Source: Phyllobacterium sophorae (GTDB lineage Bacteria > Pseudomonadota > Alphaproteobacteria > Rhizobiales > Rhizobiaceae). From it: a stretch of 64,000 bases of DNA. How positions within the stretch are numbered: the first letter of the stretch is position 1; each line of letters starts with the position of its first letter. The DNA lies in assembly GCF_003010965.1 (NCBI RefSeq), contig NZ_PGGM01000006.1:1-64000 (forward strand). Reading direction: 5' to 3'. Position numbers and translations under genes: made by a program. The notes below the pieces were generated by a model, which was given only the letters and a program-made list of their open reading frames with translations, made no database searches and had not been told where the DNA came from. This document shows, one piece after another, positions 52,489 through 62,462 of this stretch.

Positions 52489-53451
52489 ATGACCGAGCAA
52501 ATCAATCATGGTCGAGCTGTGAGCGCGAGCCTTGTGACAACTGAAACCACCACCGGTATGTCGGATGGACAGAAGGGCTTCATCTTTGCGCTTTCAGCTT
52601 ATTTGCTCTGGGGTGTTCTGCCGTTCTACTTGAAGACAGTCGCCCATATGCCGGCCCTGGAAGTGGTCGCCCACCGTATCATCTGGTCGATTCCCATCGC
52701 CGGTGCGCTGCTCTGGTGGCTTGGCCTGTTCGGCGACCTCAAAATCGCGCTGACCACCCGGCGCATGCTTGCCATGGCGACCCTGACTGCCTCGCTCATC
52801 ACCCTTAATTGGGGAACCTATGTTTGGGCAATTGGTAGTGGCCACGCGATCGATACCGCGCTCGGCTATTATATCAACCCGCTGGTGAATGTTGTTCTTG
52901 GCGGCATTTTCCTGGGCGAACGCCTGTCGAAACCGCAAATGGTGGCAGTTGCTCTGGCATCCTGCGCTGTTGTCCTGCTGACGGTATATTCCGGCGGTCT
53001 GCCGTGGATTTCGCTCGTTCTCGCCTTCAGCTTCGGTTTTTACGGGTTCTTCCGCAAAACGCTGCCGATTGGCCCGACACAAGGCTTCATGCTGGAGGTG
53101 CTGCTGCTCTCGATCCCTTCGCTGGCCTTCATATTCTGGACCGTATCGCAAGGCACGAGCCATTTCTTCAATGGAAATGCGCATGACATCGGTCTCCTGT
53201 TGTTCGCAGGACCGGCAACAGCCGTGCCGCTCATTCTCTATGCCTTTGGCGCAAAGCTCCTGCGCTACACGACAATCGGCTTGATGCAGTATATCGCGCC
53301 GACGATTGTCTTCCTGAGTGCTATTTTTGTTTTCGGCGAGCCGTTTTCGCATATCCAGTTCATTGCTTTCGCCCTGATCTGGTCGGCTCTTGCAATCTAC
53401 ACCTGGTCCATGCTGCACGAATCACGCAAGATAAGGGCCACAGCGGCCTAG
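52489..53451 (+). CDS. rarD: EamA-family transporter RarD
   Basis: 320 aa with ten hydrophobic segments. KGFIFALSAYLLWGVLPFYL, EVVAHRIIWSIPIAG and the C-terminal GLMQYIAPTIVFLSAIFVFG match RarD, a drug/metabolite-superfamily permease of unknown substrate. Start uncertain: 52462, 52489 or 52558; family alignment favours a start at or just before MSDGQKG (52558), and AGGA favours 52489. Confidence 0.88.
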   Translation: MTEQINHGRAVSASLVTTETTTGMSDGQKGFIFALSAYLLWGVLPFYLKTVAHMPALEVVAHRIIWSIPIAGALLWWLGLFGDLKIALTTRRMLAMATLTASLITLNWGTYVWAIGSGHAIDTALGYYINPLVNVVLGGIFLGERLSKPQMVAVALASCAVVLLTVYSGGLPWISLVLAFSFGFYGFFRKTLPIGPTQGFMLEVLLLSIPSLAFIFWTVSQGTSHFFNGNAHDIGLLLFAGPATAVPLILYAFGAKLLRYTTIGLMQYIAPTIVFLSAIFVFGEPFSHIQFIAFALIWSALAIYTWSMLHESRKIRATAA

Positions 53452-54458
53452 TTCCGGGATCCGCCGATTTTCCGGACGAGCAAATACACCAGTGCCGATA
53501 TTGCCAGCGCCACAAACGCGACAATCCAGAATCCGTGCTCGCTGGCGGCAAGCGGCAGGCCGCCGGTGTTCATTCCGAAAAGGCCGCTGATCACGGTGCT
53601 CGGCAAGAGCACGGCAGTCATCACCGACAGGACATAGAGGAATTGGTTCGACTGGTCGGTCAATTTCGCCAAAAGCTCATCCTGCAGCAGCCTCGCGCGT
53701 TGTTGCAACTGGTCGCCCTCGGCATGCAGCGTGGCGGCGCGGCGGGACAGTGCCTCGATCAGATCATCCAGATCCTCGGGAAGGGCGCGGCGATCAGCAT
53801 GATCAATATGGCGGAATAAACTTGTCGCGGCCGTCAGATAGCGATGAAAGACAACGATCTGACGCCGGACCGGCACGAGCCGTTCGCGCTCGCCCTGCCA
53901 GTTCTCGCCGACAATATGATCCTCGATTGAATTGAGCGTTTCGGAGAGCTTGGCAATTTCCGCCTTGAGAAGCTCGAGAAAACGGCGGAAGATCGCGTTG
54001 AACAGCGCAATGGGGGCTGCTGGTTTGACCTTTCCCCGCCCGATGGCTTGCCGCACATCGTCGACAGACTGGAGTGGATGGCGGCGGCCGCTGATGAAGA
54101 GCTTGTCGTTGAAAGCAAAACGAAAATAGCCGAGCTCGCGTGGATCACCATAATGCTCGTGTTGCAGATCCGGCAATTCGCCGAAGAGCCATCCGTCTTC
54201 ATAACTGATCTGATACTGATCGCCCGAGGAGAGAAACGTCTCGCGAACCACCTCGGGGAGGCTCTCATCCGTTTCGAGAGATCGCCGCGCCCGCGCGTCG
54301 GCGAGGGCATAGCTCTTCCAGGTCCAGGCGGTATCCGGCGAATACGCGCCTTGATGCAGCAACGCACCACCCACGTCAAAGCCGTGTGCAATGACGAAAT
54401 CATCAATGTGGGGGTTCTTGACGTGGGGTGAGGGATCGGAGGGTAGATTGTCTGCCAT
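53448..54458 (-). CDS. CorA/ZntB-family divalent metal transporter
   Basis: 336 aa. A long soluble N-terminal domain with coiled-coil helices (LLKAEIAKLSETLNSIEDHI, LHAEGDQLQQRARLLQDELL) precedes two C-terminal membrane helices; GLFGMNTGGLPLA carries the GMN selectivity motif. ZntB-type proteins move zinc, CorA magnesium; sequence alone does not separate them. ATG 54458 follows AAAGGATCGC. Overlaps rarD by 4 bases, tail to tail. Confidence 0.88.
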   Translation of the reverse strand: MADNLPSDPSPHVKNPHIDDFVIAHGFDVGGALLHQGAYSPDTAWTWKSYALADARARRSLETDESLPEVVRETFLSSGDQYQISYEDGWLFGELPDLQHEHYGDPRELGYFRFAFNDKLFISGRRHPLQSVDDVRQAIGRGKVKPAAPIALFNAIFRRFLELLKAEIAKLSETLNSIEDHIVGENWQGERERLVPVRRQIVVFHRYLTAATSLFRHIDHADRRALPEDLDDLIEALSRRAATLHAEGDQLQQRARLLQDELLAKLTDQSNQFLYVLSVMTAVLLPSTVISGLFGMNTGGLPLAASEHGFWIVAFVALAISALVYLLVRKIGGSRN

Positions 54459-54474
54459 GCGATCCTTTTTCTTC

Positions 54475-55080
54475 CTACATCCGCTCGATAATCGCCTCGT
54501 TGCCTTCGCGATCGCCCCTAAGTGCGGCATTCAGGATTGCGGGCACGATATCTTCCGGCGCTTCTACCACAAGCGGATTGACCAAATGTGACGTATGCAC
54601 AAAGCCTTCTGCCTTCATGTGGTCGATAAGCGCCAGCATTGGATTCCAAAAGCCGCTGATATTGGCAAATACCATCGGTTTGCGATGACGGCCAAGTTGC
54701 GCCCAGGTCATGATCTCGACGATTTCTTCGACTGTACCTATACCGCCGGGCAGTGTGACAAAGGCGTCGGATCGTTCGAACATCTTGTGCTTGCGCTCAT
54801 GCATGTCTTCGGTGACAATCAGCTCGGAAAGCTGGCCAAGCGCGTGTTCGGTGGCTTCCTTGTTCATCAGGAATTTCGGAATAATTCCGGTGACCTTGCC
54901 GCCGGCAGACATGACGCCGTCCGCGACTGCACCCATGATGCCTTTGGTGCCGCCGCCATAGACGAGTTCAAGTCCATGCTCAGCGATGGATCTGCCGAGA
55001 ACCTTGCCGCTTTGTTTGTAAATCGGATCGCGTCCCGGTGAGGAGCCGCAATAGACACAGATGGATCGAATCTTGCTCAT
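54475..55080 (-). CDS. LOG-family protein (nucleoside monophosphate phosphoribohydrolase)
   Basis: 201 aa, Rossmann-like. ICVYCGSSPGRDPIYKQSG, LVYGGGTKGIMGAVADGVM and the catalytic signature LPGGIGTVEEIVEIMTWAQ (PGGxGTxxE) are those of LOG proteins, which release adenine-type bases from cytokinin riboside 5'-monophosphate or AMP. Bacterial members may make cytokinins; that is only a possibility here. Divergent from the LysM gene. Confidence 0.88.
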   Translation of the reverse strand: MSKIRSICVYCGSSPGRDPIYKQSGKVLGRSIAEHGLELVYGGGTKGIMGAVADGVMSAGGKVTGIIPKFLMNKEATEHALGQLSELIVTEDMHERKHKMFERSDAFVTLPGGIGTVEEIVEIMTWAQLGRHRKPMVFANISGFWNPMLALIDHMKAEGFVHTSHLVNPLVVEAPEDIVPAILNAALRGDREGNEAIIERM

Positions 55081-55199
55081 TTGAAGATTGGTGCCTTGTG
55101 CATCGCGAAACGTCAACCCGGTCGGACGCACAACGGCAAACCGGAAAACGGGTTCCGGAAGGAATATATGTCAGCTCAAGGTGTTACCGTATTCCCGTA

Positions 55200-55217
55200 C
55201 GCATCCAATTGGATGCG
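55200..55217. promoter_or_regulatory. 18-bp perfect palindrome between divergent genes
   Basis: Half site CGCATCCAA, full symmetry over 18 bases, located 120 bases before the LOG start and 139 before the LysM start. Candidate operator shared by both. Confidence 0.4.
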
Positions 55218-55355
55218 CCTCGCAGTGATGCCGCAAAAGTTTCATACGCCGACTTTCTTTTGATAAGTCTAAAGAATAGGGCTGAATCTAAAGGGTTTTC
55301 TTGTAGCTTGCCAGAAAAGGCGCTAGAGCAAAAAGAACAATAGGATTGGGGAACA

Positions 55356-56627
55356 ATGTTTGAGAGTAAATTTGCGGTTTTGGGATTTGGTGCTGTCGTT
55401 GCTGCTGGTCTTGTTGCCGCCTATATAGGTCTCGTGCCGGGTAAGCCAACTTTGGACAAACCGGTTGCGGCGGTAAATGAAACTGCGCAACCACAGCCGG
55501 TTGCGCCTGCTCCACAGCCTCAGGTCGCCAAGACCGAAACCGCCCCGGCGCCGAATGCAAACATGCCGGCGGTCCAAACCGCCCCCGCAACGTCTGCACC
55601 GCAAGGCGAGGCCGCAGAGGCAAAGCCTGGGGCACCTACGTTCGACGTGTTACGCGTCGAACCCTCAGGCTCCATCGTTATTGCCGGCAAGGCCGCAAAG
55701 AATGCGAGTGTCGACCTTCTTTCGCGTGGGGCCGTTATCGGTACGACAAAATCTTTGGATAGTGGTGACTTCGTCATTACGCTGGATGATCCGTTAAAGC
55801 CTGGCGACTATCAGCTCGTACTGCGTTCTACTGCGCCAGACGGCACTGCGATGACTTCGCTTGAGACAGCGATTGTCTCAATTCCAGAGGTGAAGACGGG
55901 TGAAGTCTTGGCACTTGTCGAACAATCGGGCCAGCCAAGCCGCATGATCACCAAGCCGCAGGCGAAAGAGCCAGCAGTGCCTGATCCTGGCCAAACTGCA
56001 ACCGCTGCCGCCCCCAAGGGTGACAAACCTGTTGCCGCTCCGGCGGCTAAAGCGCTTGTTTCGGTTGAGGCGGTAGAGATCGAAGGCAATAAGATCTTCA
56101 TCGCCGGTACTGCTGAAGCGGGCACGACGGTCAAGGTCTATGCCAATACCGATCTGCTGGGGACGACAAAGACATCGCCGAATGGCAAGTTCTTGGTCCA
56201 GACCGTCCAGGAGCTGGCGGTTGGCGATTACATTATTCGTGCCGACATGCTCGGCAAGGATGGTGTGACGGTCGTCGCAAGGGCTGCGGTTCCTTTCAAG
56301 CGCGAAGCAGGCGAGCATATCGCCGCCGTTGCACCCGAAACCACTGCAACCCCGGCTGATGGTGCTCAGACGTCCACTGGCGCCGTCGCACCGCAGGCAG
56401 CCGGTCAACAGCCGCAAACGGCCGAGGCGCCGCTAAAAAGTGTCGACGGTTCGGTTATCATTCGTCGTGGCGACAATCTGTGGAGAATTTCCCGGCGCAC
56501 TTACGGCGCAGGAATGCGTTATACGACGATCTATCTGGCCAACAAGGAACAGATCCGCAATCCGAACATGATCTTCCCGGGGCAGGTGTTTGCCTTGCCG
56601 GAAAAGGACAAAGCTGTTCCTGAATAG
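55356..56627 (+). CDS. LysM peptidoglycan-binding protein
   Basis: 423 aa. N-terminal membrane anchor (VLGFGAVVAAGLVAAYIGLV), Ala/Pro linkers, two Ig-like segments (DVLRVEPSGSIVIAGKAAKN and VEAVEIEGNKIFIAGTAEAG begin related repeats), and a C-terminal LysM (VIIRRGDNLWRISRRTYGAG, YLANKEQIRNPNMIFPGQVF). Periplasmic wall-associated protein, common in Rhizobiales at this position before the ArsR-Atm1 pair. Confidence 0.88.
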   Translation: MFESKFAVLGFGAVVAAGLVAAYIGLVPGKPTLDKPVAAVNETAQPQPVAPAPQPQVAKTETAPAPNANMPAVQTAPATSAPQGEAAEAKPGAPTFDVLRVEPSGSIVIAGKAAKNASVDLLSRGAVIGTTKSLDSGDFVITLDDPLKPGDYQLVLRSTAPDGTAMTSLETAIVSIPEVKTGEVLALVEQSGQPSRMITKPQAKEPAVPDPGQTATAAAPKGDKPVAAPAAKALVSVEAVEIEGNKIFIAGTAEAGTTVKVYANTDLLGTTKTSPNGKFLVQTVQELAVGDYIIRADMLGKDGVTVVARAAVPFKREAGEHIAAVAPETTATPADGAQTSTGAVAPQAAGQQPQTAEAPLKSVDGSVIIRRGDNLWRISRRTYGAGMRYTTIYLANKEQIRNPNMIFPGQVFALPEKDKAVPE

Positions 56628-56718
56628 AACAATCTCGCGGCGGCGGTCGGCTTTGCAGAAAGAAAGCTGGCGTTTTTTGCTTGCGTTGGAAATATATATC
56701 GTTTATCGCCGATGAACG

Positions 56719-57090
56719 ATGAAATGCAGTAACGAATTTGACCGGCCTGGAAAAGATGCCGAGACAGCGCGAGTGCTAGCCGCGCTGGGACATCCGGCGC
56801 GGTTGCGCATTGTGCGCCAGCTTGCGTGTCTTGATGCCTTCTGTTGCAAGGACATCGTCGCGCAACTTGATCTGGCGCAGTCGACGGTATCGCAGCACCT
56901 GAAAATTCTGGTCGATGCCGGTCTTGTTCACTATCGCCAGTCGGGCCAAAGTTCGCATTACACAATCAACCCGGTCGCATTTGCCAATGTTGCTTTATTT
57001 GTCGGCGACATAGCCAATCTATGCTGCCCGCCTGACTCAATTGTCCGGGGAGCCGCGGCACCGCGGACCGCAGTCATAGTCAAGGATTAA
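56719..57090 (+). CDS. ArsR-family transcriptional regulator
   Basis: 123 aa winged helix: LGHPARLRIVRQLACLDAFC, CKDIVAQLDLAQSTVSQHLK and GLVHYRQSGQSSHYTINP. The Cys pair in AFCCKDIV lies where the ELCVC metal site is found in ArsR/SmtB sensors, and a second pair (LCCPP) is near the end. It ends 2 bases before the Atm1-type exporter and probably controls it in response to metal or thiol stress. Confidence 0.85.
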   Translation: MKCSNEFDRPGKDAETARVLAALGHPARLRIVRQLACLDAFCCKDIVAQLDLAQSTVSQHLKILVDAGLVHYRQSGQSSHYTINPVAFANVALFVGDIANLCCPPDSIVRGAAAPRTAVIVKD

Positions 57091-57092
57091 CA

Positions 57093-58979
57093 GTGGCCAA
57101 TAAAACTGTCTCAGCCGAGTCTGGAAAGACGCTCCAGACCATCCGCAATCTTTGGCCCTACATGTGGCCCGCAGAACGTCCGGACTTGCGAATGCGGGTG
57201 GTTTGGGCTTCCGTTTACCTGGTCATCTCCAAGATCGTCCTGATCCTCGTTCCCTATTTCTTCAAATGGGCAACGGACGCGTTGAACGGCAAGTTTGAGG
57301 CTTCGGAGCTGGTTCCCATTCTGTTGATCGGGCCGCTCATGCTGGTGGCTGCGTATAATGTGGCACGGATAGTCCAGGCCGGCCTCAACCAATTGCGCGA
57401 TGCACTCTTTGCAAGCGTTGGTCAGTACGCCGTGCGCAAGCTCGCCTACAGGACTTTCGTGCACATGCATGATTTATCGCTGCGATTCCATGTCGAGCGC
57501 CGAACTGGCGGCCTGTCACGCATTATCGAGCGTGGCACCAAGGGCATCGAGACGATCGTTCGGTTTACGATTCTGAACACGGCGCCGACTATTCTTGAAT
57601 TCCTGATGACAGCCGTCATTTTCGCCTTCACCTACGGGCCGTCTTACCTTGCAGTCGTGGTCGTCACCGTCTGGCTTTACACTTGGTTCACCGTTCGCGC
57701 CAGTGATTGGCGGATCAACATCCGCCGCGACATGAATGCTTCCGACACGGACGCCAACTCCAAGGCGATCGATTCGCTGTTGAACTTCGAGACCGTCAAA
57801 TATTTTGGCAATGAGGCGATGGAAGCGAGCCGCTTCGATGCAGCGATGGCCCGTTATGAAATTTCAGCAACGCGTATATGGACCTCGCTTGGCTGGCTCA
57901 ATTTTGGTCAGGCCGTGATTTTCGGCACCGGCATGGCGATCATGATGATCATGTCGGGCAGGGAAGTCCTGGCCGGAACGCAAACGCTTGGCGACTTTGT
58001 TTTCATCAATGCCATGCTGATGCAATTGTCTATCCCGCTCAACTTCATCGGTTTCATCTATCGTGAAGTGCGGCAGGGGTTGACCGACATTGAACAGATG
58101 TTTGATTTGCTGGATGTTGAACAGGAAGTGATGGACAAGCCGGACGCGGGGCCGCTGATGATCAATCAAGGCTCCGTGCGCTTCGACAACGTTCAATTCG
58201 CCTATGATCCGAAGCGGCCGATCCTCAAGGGCGTCAGCTTCGACGTACCTGCTGGCAAGACTGTTGCCATTGTCGGGCCTTCCGGCGCGGGCAAGTCCAC
58301 CCTGTCACGCCTGTTGTTCCGCTTCTATGACATCCAGCACGGCTCGATCAGTATCGATGGACAGGATATTCGCGACGTGACGCAGGAAAGCTTGCGCTCA
58401 GCCATTGGCATGGTGCCGCAGGATACCGTCCTGTTTAATGATACGATCGCTTATAATATCCGCTATGGCCGCATCAGCGCCACCGAAGTGGAAATGCGCA
58501 ATGCTGCTGAATTGGCTCAGATTGGTCCGTTCATCGAAAGCTTGCCAGAAGGCTATAACGCCATGGTCGGGGAGCGCGGCCTCAAATTGTCTGGCGGTGA
58601 GAAGCAGCGTGTGGCGATCGCCAGAACCATTCTGAAAGCCCCGCCCATTCTGATCCTCGATGAGGCCACGTCGGCGCTCGACAGCGCGACAGAGCATGAA
58701 ATTCAGTCAGCGCTCGATTTGGTGAGCCGCAACCGCACGACGCTGGTTATTGCGCACCGGCTTTCGACGATCATCGGGGCAGATGAGATCATCGTGTTGA
58801 AGGACGGGGTAATCGCCGAACGGGGAACGCATTTGATGCTCCTGGCAAGGAATGGCCTCTATGCTTCCATGTGGAATCGCCAGCGCGAAGCGACAGAGGC
58901 CGAGGAGCGGTTGCGCCGTGTACGCGAAGAGGACGATCTCGGCATCGTCCTGCGCGGGAAGCCTGCACTGCCAGCATAG
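57093..58979 (+). CDS. Atm1-type ABC exporter
   Basis: 628 aa half transporter from GTG 57093. Six-helix membrane domain (LWPYMWPAERPDLRMRVVWA onward) fused to an ATPase: Walker A GPSGAGKSTLS, Q-loop GMVPQDTVLFND, signature LSGGEKQRVAIARTILK, Walker B ILILDEATSALDS, H-loop IAHRLST. The pattern matches Atm1/NaAtm1 exporters of glutathione-linked or metal-thiol compounds. Co-transcribed with the ArsR gene. Confidence 0.92.
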   Translation: MANKTVSAESGKTLQTIRNLWPYMWPAERPDLRMRVVWASVYLVISKIVLILVPYFFKWATDALNGKFEASELVPILLIGPLMLVAAYNVARIVQAGLNQLRDALFASVGQYAVRKLAYRTFVHMHDLSLRFHVERRTGGLSRIIERGTKGIETIVRFTILNTAPTILEFLMTAVIFAFTYGPSYLAVVVVTVWLYTWFTVRASDWRINIRRDMNASDTDANSKAIDSLLNFETVKYFGNEAMEASRFDAAMARYEISATRIWTSLGWLNFGQAVIFGTGMAIMMIMSGREVLAGTQTLGDFVFINAMLMQLSIPLNFIGFIYREVRQGLTDIEQMFDLLDVEQEVMDKPDAGPLMINQGSVRFDNVQFAYDPKRPILKGVSFDVPAGKTVAIVGPSGAGKSTLSRLLFRFYDIQHGSISIDGQDIRDVTQESLRSAIGMVPQDTVLFNDTIAYNIRYGRISATEVEMRNAAELAQIGPFIESLPEGYNAMVGERGLKLSGGEKQRVAIARTILKAPPILILDEATSALDSATEHEIQSALDLVSRNRTTLVIAHRLSTIIGADEIIVLKDGVIAERGTHLMLLARNGLYASMWNRQREATEAEERLRRVREEDDLGIVLRGKPALPA

Positions 58980-59133
58980 GTTTTCTCTTTGAAAGAAACT
59001 TGGAGATCACGCGGATCTGTCCGCGTGAAGGGTTTGCCCATTTGGTTGATCTCCGATAAGTAACGCGCGGAATGCCTTGGAGCCGTCGCCGTTTCGTGGA
59101 ACATGAGATGCTGGCACAATCAGGAACAAACGA

Positions 59134-59832
59134 ATGAGCCTTGTCGATTCGATCCGCAACACCCTGGTACCTATTCATCGGGAAGGGTACCCGTTTATCG
59201 CGGGTTTTGCCGGTGCAACGGTGATTGTAGGCTATTTCTGGCAGCCGCTGTTTTGGATCGGCCTTATCCTCACCGCTTGGTGCATCTATTTCTACCGCGA
59301 TCCGCAACGCGTAACGCCCATCGATGACAAGCTGGTCATCAGTCCGGCCGACGGTATCGTGTCGGCCGTCGGACCCGCCGTTCCGCCGCGCGAACTTGGG
59401 CTCGGTGACAAGGAAATGACGCGCATTTCGGTGTTCATGAACGTCTTTTCCTGCCACATCAATCGTGCACCGGTACGCGGGCGCATTAAAACGATCGTAC
59501 ACAAGCCCGGCAAGTTCCTGAATGCGGAGCTCGACAAGGCTAGTGCCGAAAACGAGCGCAACAGCCTGTTGATCGATAGCCCCAATGGCGGGGTCGCCGT
59601 GGTTCAGATTGCCGGCCTTGTTGCGCGCCGCATCGTTTGCTGGGCAGACGAGAACAACGCGATTTCGATTGGCGAGCGGTTTGGGCTGATCCGCTTTGGG
59701 TCGCGCGTCGATGTCTATCTCCCGGAAGGTTTCACCCCGCGCGTTGCCATCGGCCAGATCGCTGTTGGCGGTGAATCCGTGATTGCGGAATTCGGCGGTG
59801 CAGCCAGCGCTCCGCTCGTCCGGATCAATTGA
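59134..59832 (+). CDS. psd: Phosphatidylserine decarboxylase proenzyme
   Basis: 232 aa of the short, soluble-like type. It starts [20 protein letters not shown], has hydrophobic segment 22-52, [31 protein letters not shown], and the self-cleavage site G189-S190 in [15 protein letters not shown] that gives the pyruvoyl group. It makes phosphatidylethanolamine; substrate comes from PssA encoded next. Confidence 0.94.
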   Translation: MSLVDSIRNTLVPIHREGYPFIAGFAGATVIVGYFWQPLFWIGLILTAWCIYFYRDPQRVTPIDDKLVISPADGIVSAVGPAVPPRELGLGDKEMTRISVFMNVFSCHINRAPVRGRIKTIVHKPGKFLNAELDKASAENERNSLLIDSPNGGVAVVQIAGLVARRIVCWADENNAISIGERFGLIRFGSRVDVYLPEGFTPRVAIGQIAVGGESVIAEFGGAASAPLVRIN

Positions 59833-59842
59833 GGCATCCCGA

Positions 59843-60691
59843 ATGAGCGAGCAAGAAGCCGATCCACTCTTTGATGAGAAACCGCAGGTACGCGGGCTGA
59901 CAAGCACTCGCATCCCCATGCGCTATCTTGCTCCTAACGTGATTACGGTTCTGGCGATCTGCGCCGGCCTGACCGGCATCCGTTTGGCGTTCGAGAACCG
60001 TTTTGAGCTGGCCGTCTCAATGGTCCTGCTGGCGGCATTTCTTGATGGCATCGATGGCCGGATTGCCCGCATGATGAAGGGATCGACCAAGTTCGGGGCC
60101 CAGATGGACTCCCTGGCGGACATCGTCAATTTCGGCGTTGCTCCCGCGCTCGTGCTCTACGCCTATATGCTCGATCAGGCGCGCTCCTTTGGCTGGATCG
60201 CAGCGCTGCTTTATTGCATCGCCTGCTGCCTGCGTCTGGCGCGCTTCAATGTCATGCTGGATGTGCTGGACAAGCCGCTGTGGCAGAACAACTTCTTCAC
60301 CGGCGTTCCGGCTCCCGCTGGGGCCATGCTGGTCATGCTGCCGGTTTATCTCGGCTTTCTCGGTCTTGCTCCGACACGCGCGCTGGCTTTTGCCGCCGCC
60401 GCCTACACGGTTGGCGTGGCCGTCCTGATGATCAGCCGTCTGCCGGTCTACAGCGGCAAGGCCGCAGGCACCAAGCTGCGTTCCGACTGGGTCATGCCGA
60501 CCTTCCTGTTCATCGTCGTCTATGTAGCGTTCCTGATGAGCTATACGTGGCAGACGCTGACGCTCACCACCATCGCCTTCTTCATCACGCTGCCCTTCAG
60601 CGCGAGGGCATGGAAGCGTTTCGAGGCGGCGGATGCCAGGGCTGCGGCCGCAGCGGTCGCCGAAAAGGATGGTTCCGAAGCCATATCCTGA
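59843..60691 (+). CDS. pssA: CDP-diacylglycerol-serine O-phosphatidyltransferase
   Basis: 282 aa membrane enzyme. The CDP-alcohol phosphotransferase motif DGIDGRIARMMKGSTKFGAQ, followed by MDSLAD, has all conserved Asp, Gly and Arg residues. Hydrophobic helices follow. ATG 59843 with GAGG upstream is 10 bases after psd; the earlier frame to 59783 shadows psd. Ends in an Ala-rich polar tail. Confidence 0.94.
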   Translation: MSEQEADPLFDEKPQVRGLTSTRIPMRYLAPNVITVLAICAGLTGIRLAFENRFELAVSMVLLAAFLDGIDGRIARMMKGSTKFGAQMDSLADIVNFGVAPALVLYAYMLDQARSFGWIAALLYCIACCLRLARFNVMLDVLDKPLWQNNFFTGVPAPAGAMLVMLPVYLGFLGLAPTRALAFAAAAYTVGVAVLMISRLPVYSGKAAGTKLRSDWVMPTFLFIVVYVAFLMSYTWQTLTLTTIAFFITLPFSARAWKRFEAADARAAAAAVAEKDGSEAIS

Positions 60692-60709
60692 CCCCGGAAC
60701 CCATCCATT

Positions 60710-61702
60710 TCACTGGTTAGCTTCGACCAGATGTTTCCGGAGGAAGGTCAGGATATCTGCATTGAACTGTTTGTGAAAAGCGGCACGGTCAAAGCCCGTT
60801 TTATCAGTACAGAGTTCAGGTTCATCCTCGACCGTACGTTTTGCAAATTCCTCGGTGCAAGGCGGCAGAAAATCGAAATGGCCGGAATTGGATACAACGC
60901 GAAAATCGGCCTTAACAGGGAGATTTTGTACAATCATTGCAGCATCATCGGGCGATACGCCGTCGCCGCCGCGCTCCGATGCCCAATACTGCACCGGCAC
61001 CGATACATTGCCCAATCCTTCGCGGGTGAAAAGCGGCCCGCCAGGTGAGTCGGCAATGACAGCGGCCTTAATTCTTGCATCGTGAGTCATGGGAGCGATT
61101 GGGCCGGACCGGATCTGTTCGCAAAAGCGGTTTCCAGGATAAACAGGACAATTATCCAGCAGAAAATTCCAATCGGGATCAGCGCCAATCAATGCAAGTC
61201 CATTGAAGGCGCCTCTTGAGAAACCGATAAAACCAACACGCGCCGCGTCGATTCTTCCTCCATCGCGCCAATTATGCAACATGAAATCAATTGATCGGGA
61301 TATATCCGTCGGCCGCTGTACCATGGAAGCGATATCGCCGGGGTTTCGCACCTTGGATTGGCCACTGTCCAAAGGGTGATTGATGGCGGCAACGATGAAA
61401 CCCTTATCAGCAAGCATTTCGGCAAGTGCATGGTAATTACCAAAGGTGCCACCCGCGCCGTGCGAGACAACCACAAGCGGATGTTTGGTCCCGGTTATCG
61501 GGCAGTCTCGCACGGCATTCATATCAAATGAGGCAACTTTTATTTCAACTGGTGTGGCGGCGCATGGGTACCAGACGGCGCCGGCGATTGCTGGCCCATG
61601 ACTGTCTTTGGGCACGTCGACAAGCTGTAGTCCGGCAGACCAAGACGGCAGGATACTCAAGATAAGAAGCGCAAGAAGGGTGGAGAGCTTAAGTATTCTC
61701 AT
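60710..61702 (-). CDS. Exported alpha/beta hydrolase (dienelactone-hydrolase-like)
   Basis: 330 aa. Signal peptide MRILKLSTLLALLILSILPS, then LVVVSHGAGGTFGNYHALAE (oxyanion region), GFIGFSRGAFNGLALIG (nucleophile Ser) and SNSGHFDFLPPC (catalytic His). It resembles periplasmic PAF-acetylhydrolase/dienelactone-type hydrolases; substrate unknown. ATG 61702 is chosen over the 50-residue extension, which is basic and unlike a signal. Confidence 0.82.
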   Translation of the reverse strand: MRILKLSTLLALLILSILPSWSAGLQLVDVPKDSHGPAIAGAVWYPCAATPVEIKVASFDMNAVRDCPITGTKHPLVVVSHGAGGTFGNYHALAEMLADKGFIVAAINHPLDSGQSKVRNPGDIASMVQRPTDISRSIDFMLHNWRDGGRIDAARVGFIGFSRGAFNGLALIGADPDWNFLLDNCPVYPGNRFCEQIRSGPIAPMTHDARIKAAVIADSPGGPLFTREGLGNVSVPVQYWASERGGDGVSPDDAAMIVQNLPVKADFRVVSNSGHFDFLPPCTEEFAKRTVEDEPELCTDKTGFDRAAFHKQFNADILTFLRKHLVEANQ

Positions 61703-61751
61703 CGAACTAGTTCCTTGTTTGATATGTTGTGAGAAGGATCGATGGTGCGTG

Positions 61752-62462
61752 TTACCGGATCGTCGCGCGGACGAATTCGCTCTTGATGTCGATCGATGGC
61801 TTTGCGCCGGGCGTATTTGCGCGTTTGCTGTCGATGAAGGATGCCTTGGCATTCACGGCATAGCTGATTGCCATATCCCCGCCGAAGCTGAAGGATGCAT
61901 CGAGCGCATGCGAATTGAGCAGGATCGTCTCGTCGTTGTTCGTCCGCTCCAAGCGTATGTCGGTTCTGACCGCATCTCCTGTGACATCGAGGCTCGAGGC
62001 ATATCCATCCAACGCAAAGTCCGCCGCATTGCCATCGACGCGGATGCGGCGATAATCGCCGGAGAGGCGGGCATAGAGCGCGTGCTGCTCAATGCTGACA
62101 TCGCTGTTCTTTGGCAGGTTGGCGCGGATGCGCACCTCGCAATCGGAGAGGCTGAGCCACGGCGCGTTGACGACATGGATGAGCAAAGCCTGATCCTTCA
62201 CCACCATGGTTGAGGCCGTTTCGCACGCGTTGGAGAACCAGCTCGATGTCCAGTTGGAAAGCCAGCCGGATCGAATGCTGGTCATGGCAACTGACCAGGG
62301 CAGGGTGTCTGTGGTGGTGAATTCGACCCTGCTCGCTTCGCCGGTGATACTGACATTTTTGATCTGCGCGATATCGAGCGGGGCTTTGAGTGCTTCAGCG
62401 CTTGCCGCGGTGGGTGTTAGGGTTTGGAAAAGCAGTAATATTGAAACATACAGGTTGAGCAT
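61752..62462 (-). CDS. Exported protein, DUF4097-like beta repeats
   Basis: 236 aa. Signal peptide (LNLYVSILLLFQTLTPTAAS), then repeating short beta strands (VSIEQHALYARLSGDYRRIR, ADFALDGYASSLDVTGDAVR, ILLNSHALDASFSFGGDMAI) typical of right-handed beta-helical DUF4097-like domains. Two Cys (SNACET, SDCEV) may be bridged. Upstream of the exported hydrolase on the same strand, so perhaps one transcript. Function unknown. Confidence 0.65.
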   Translation of the reverse strand: MLNLYVSILLLFQTLTPTAASAEALKAPLDIAQIKNVSITGEASRVEFTTTDTLPWSVAMTSIRSGWLSNWTSSWFSNACETASTMVVKDQALLIHVVNAPWLSLSDCEVRIRANLPKNSDVSIEQHALYARLSGDYRRIRVDGNAADFALDGYASSLDVTGDAVRTDIRLERTNNDETILLNSHALDASFSFGGDMAISYAVNAKASFIDSKRANTPGAKPSIDIKSEFVRATIR

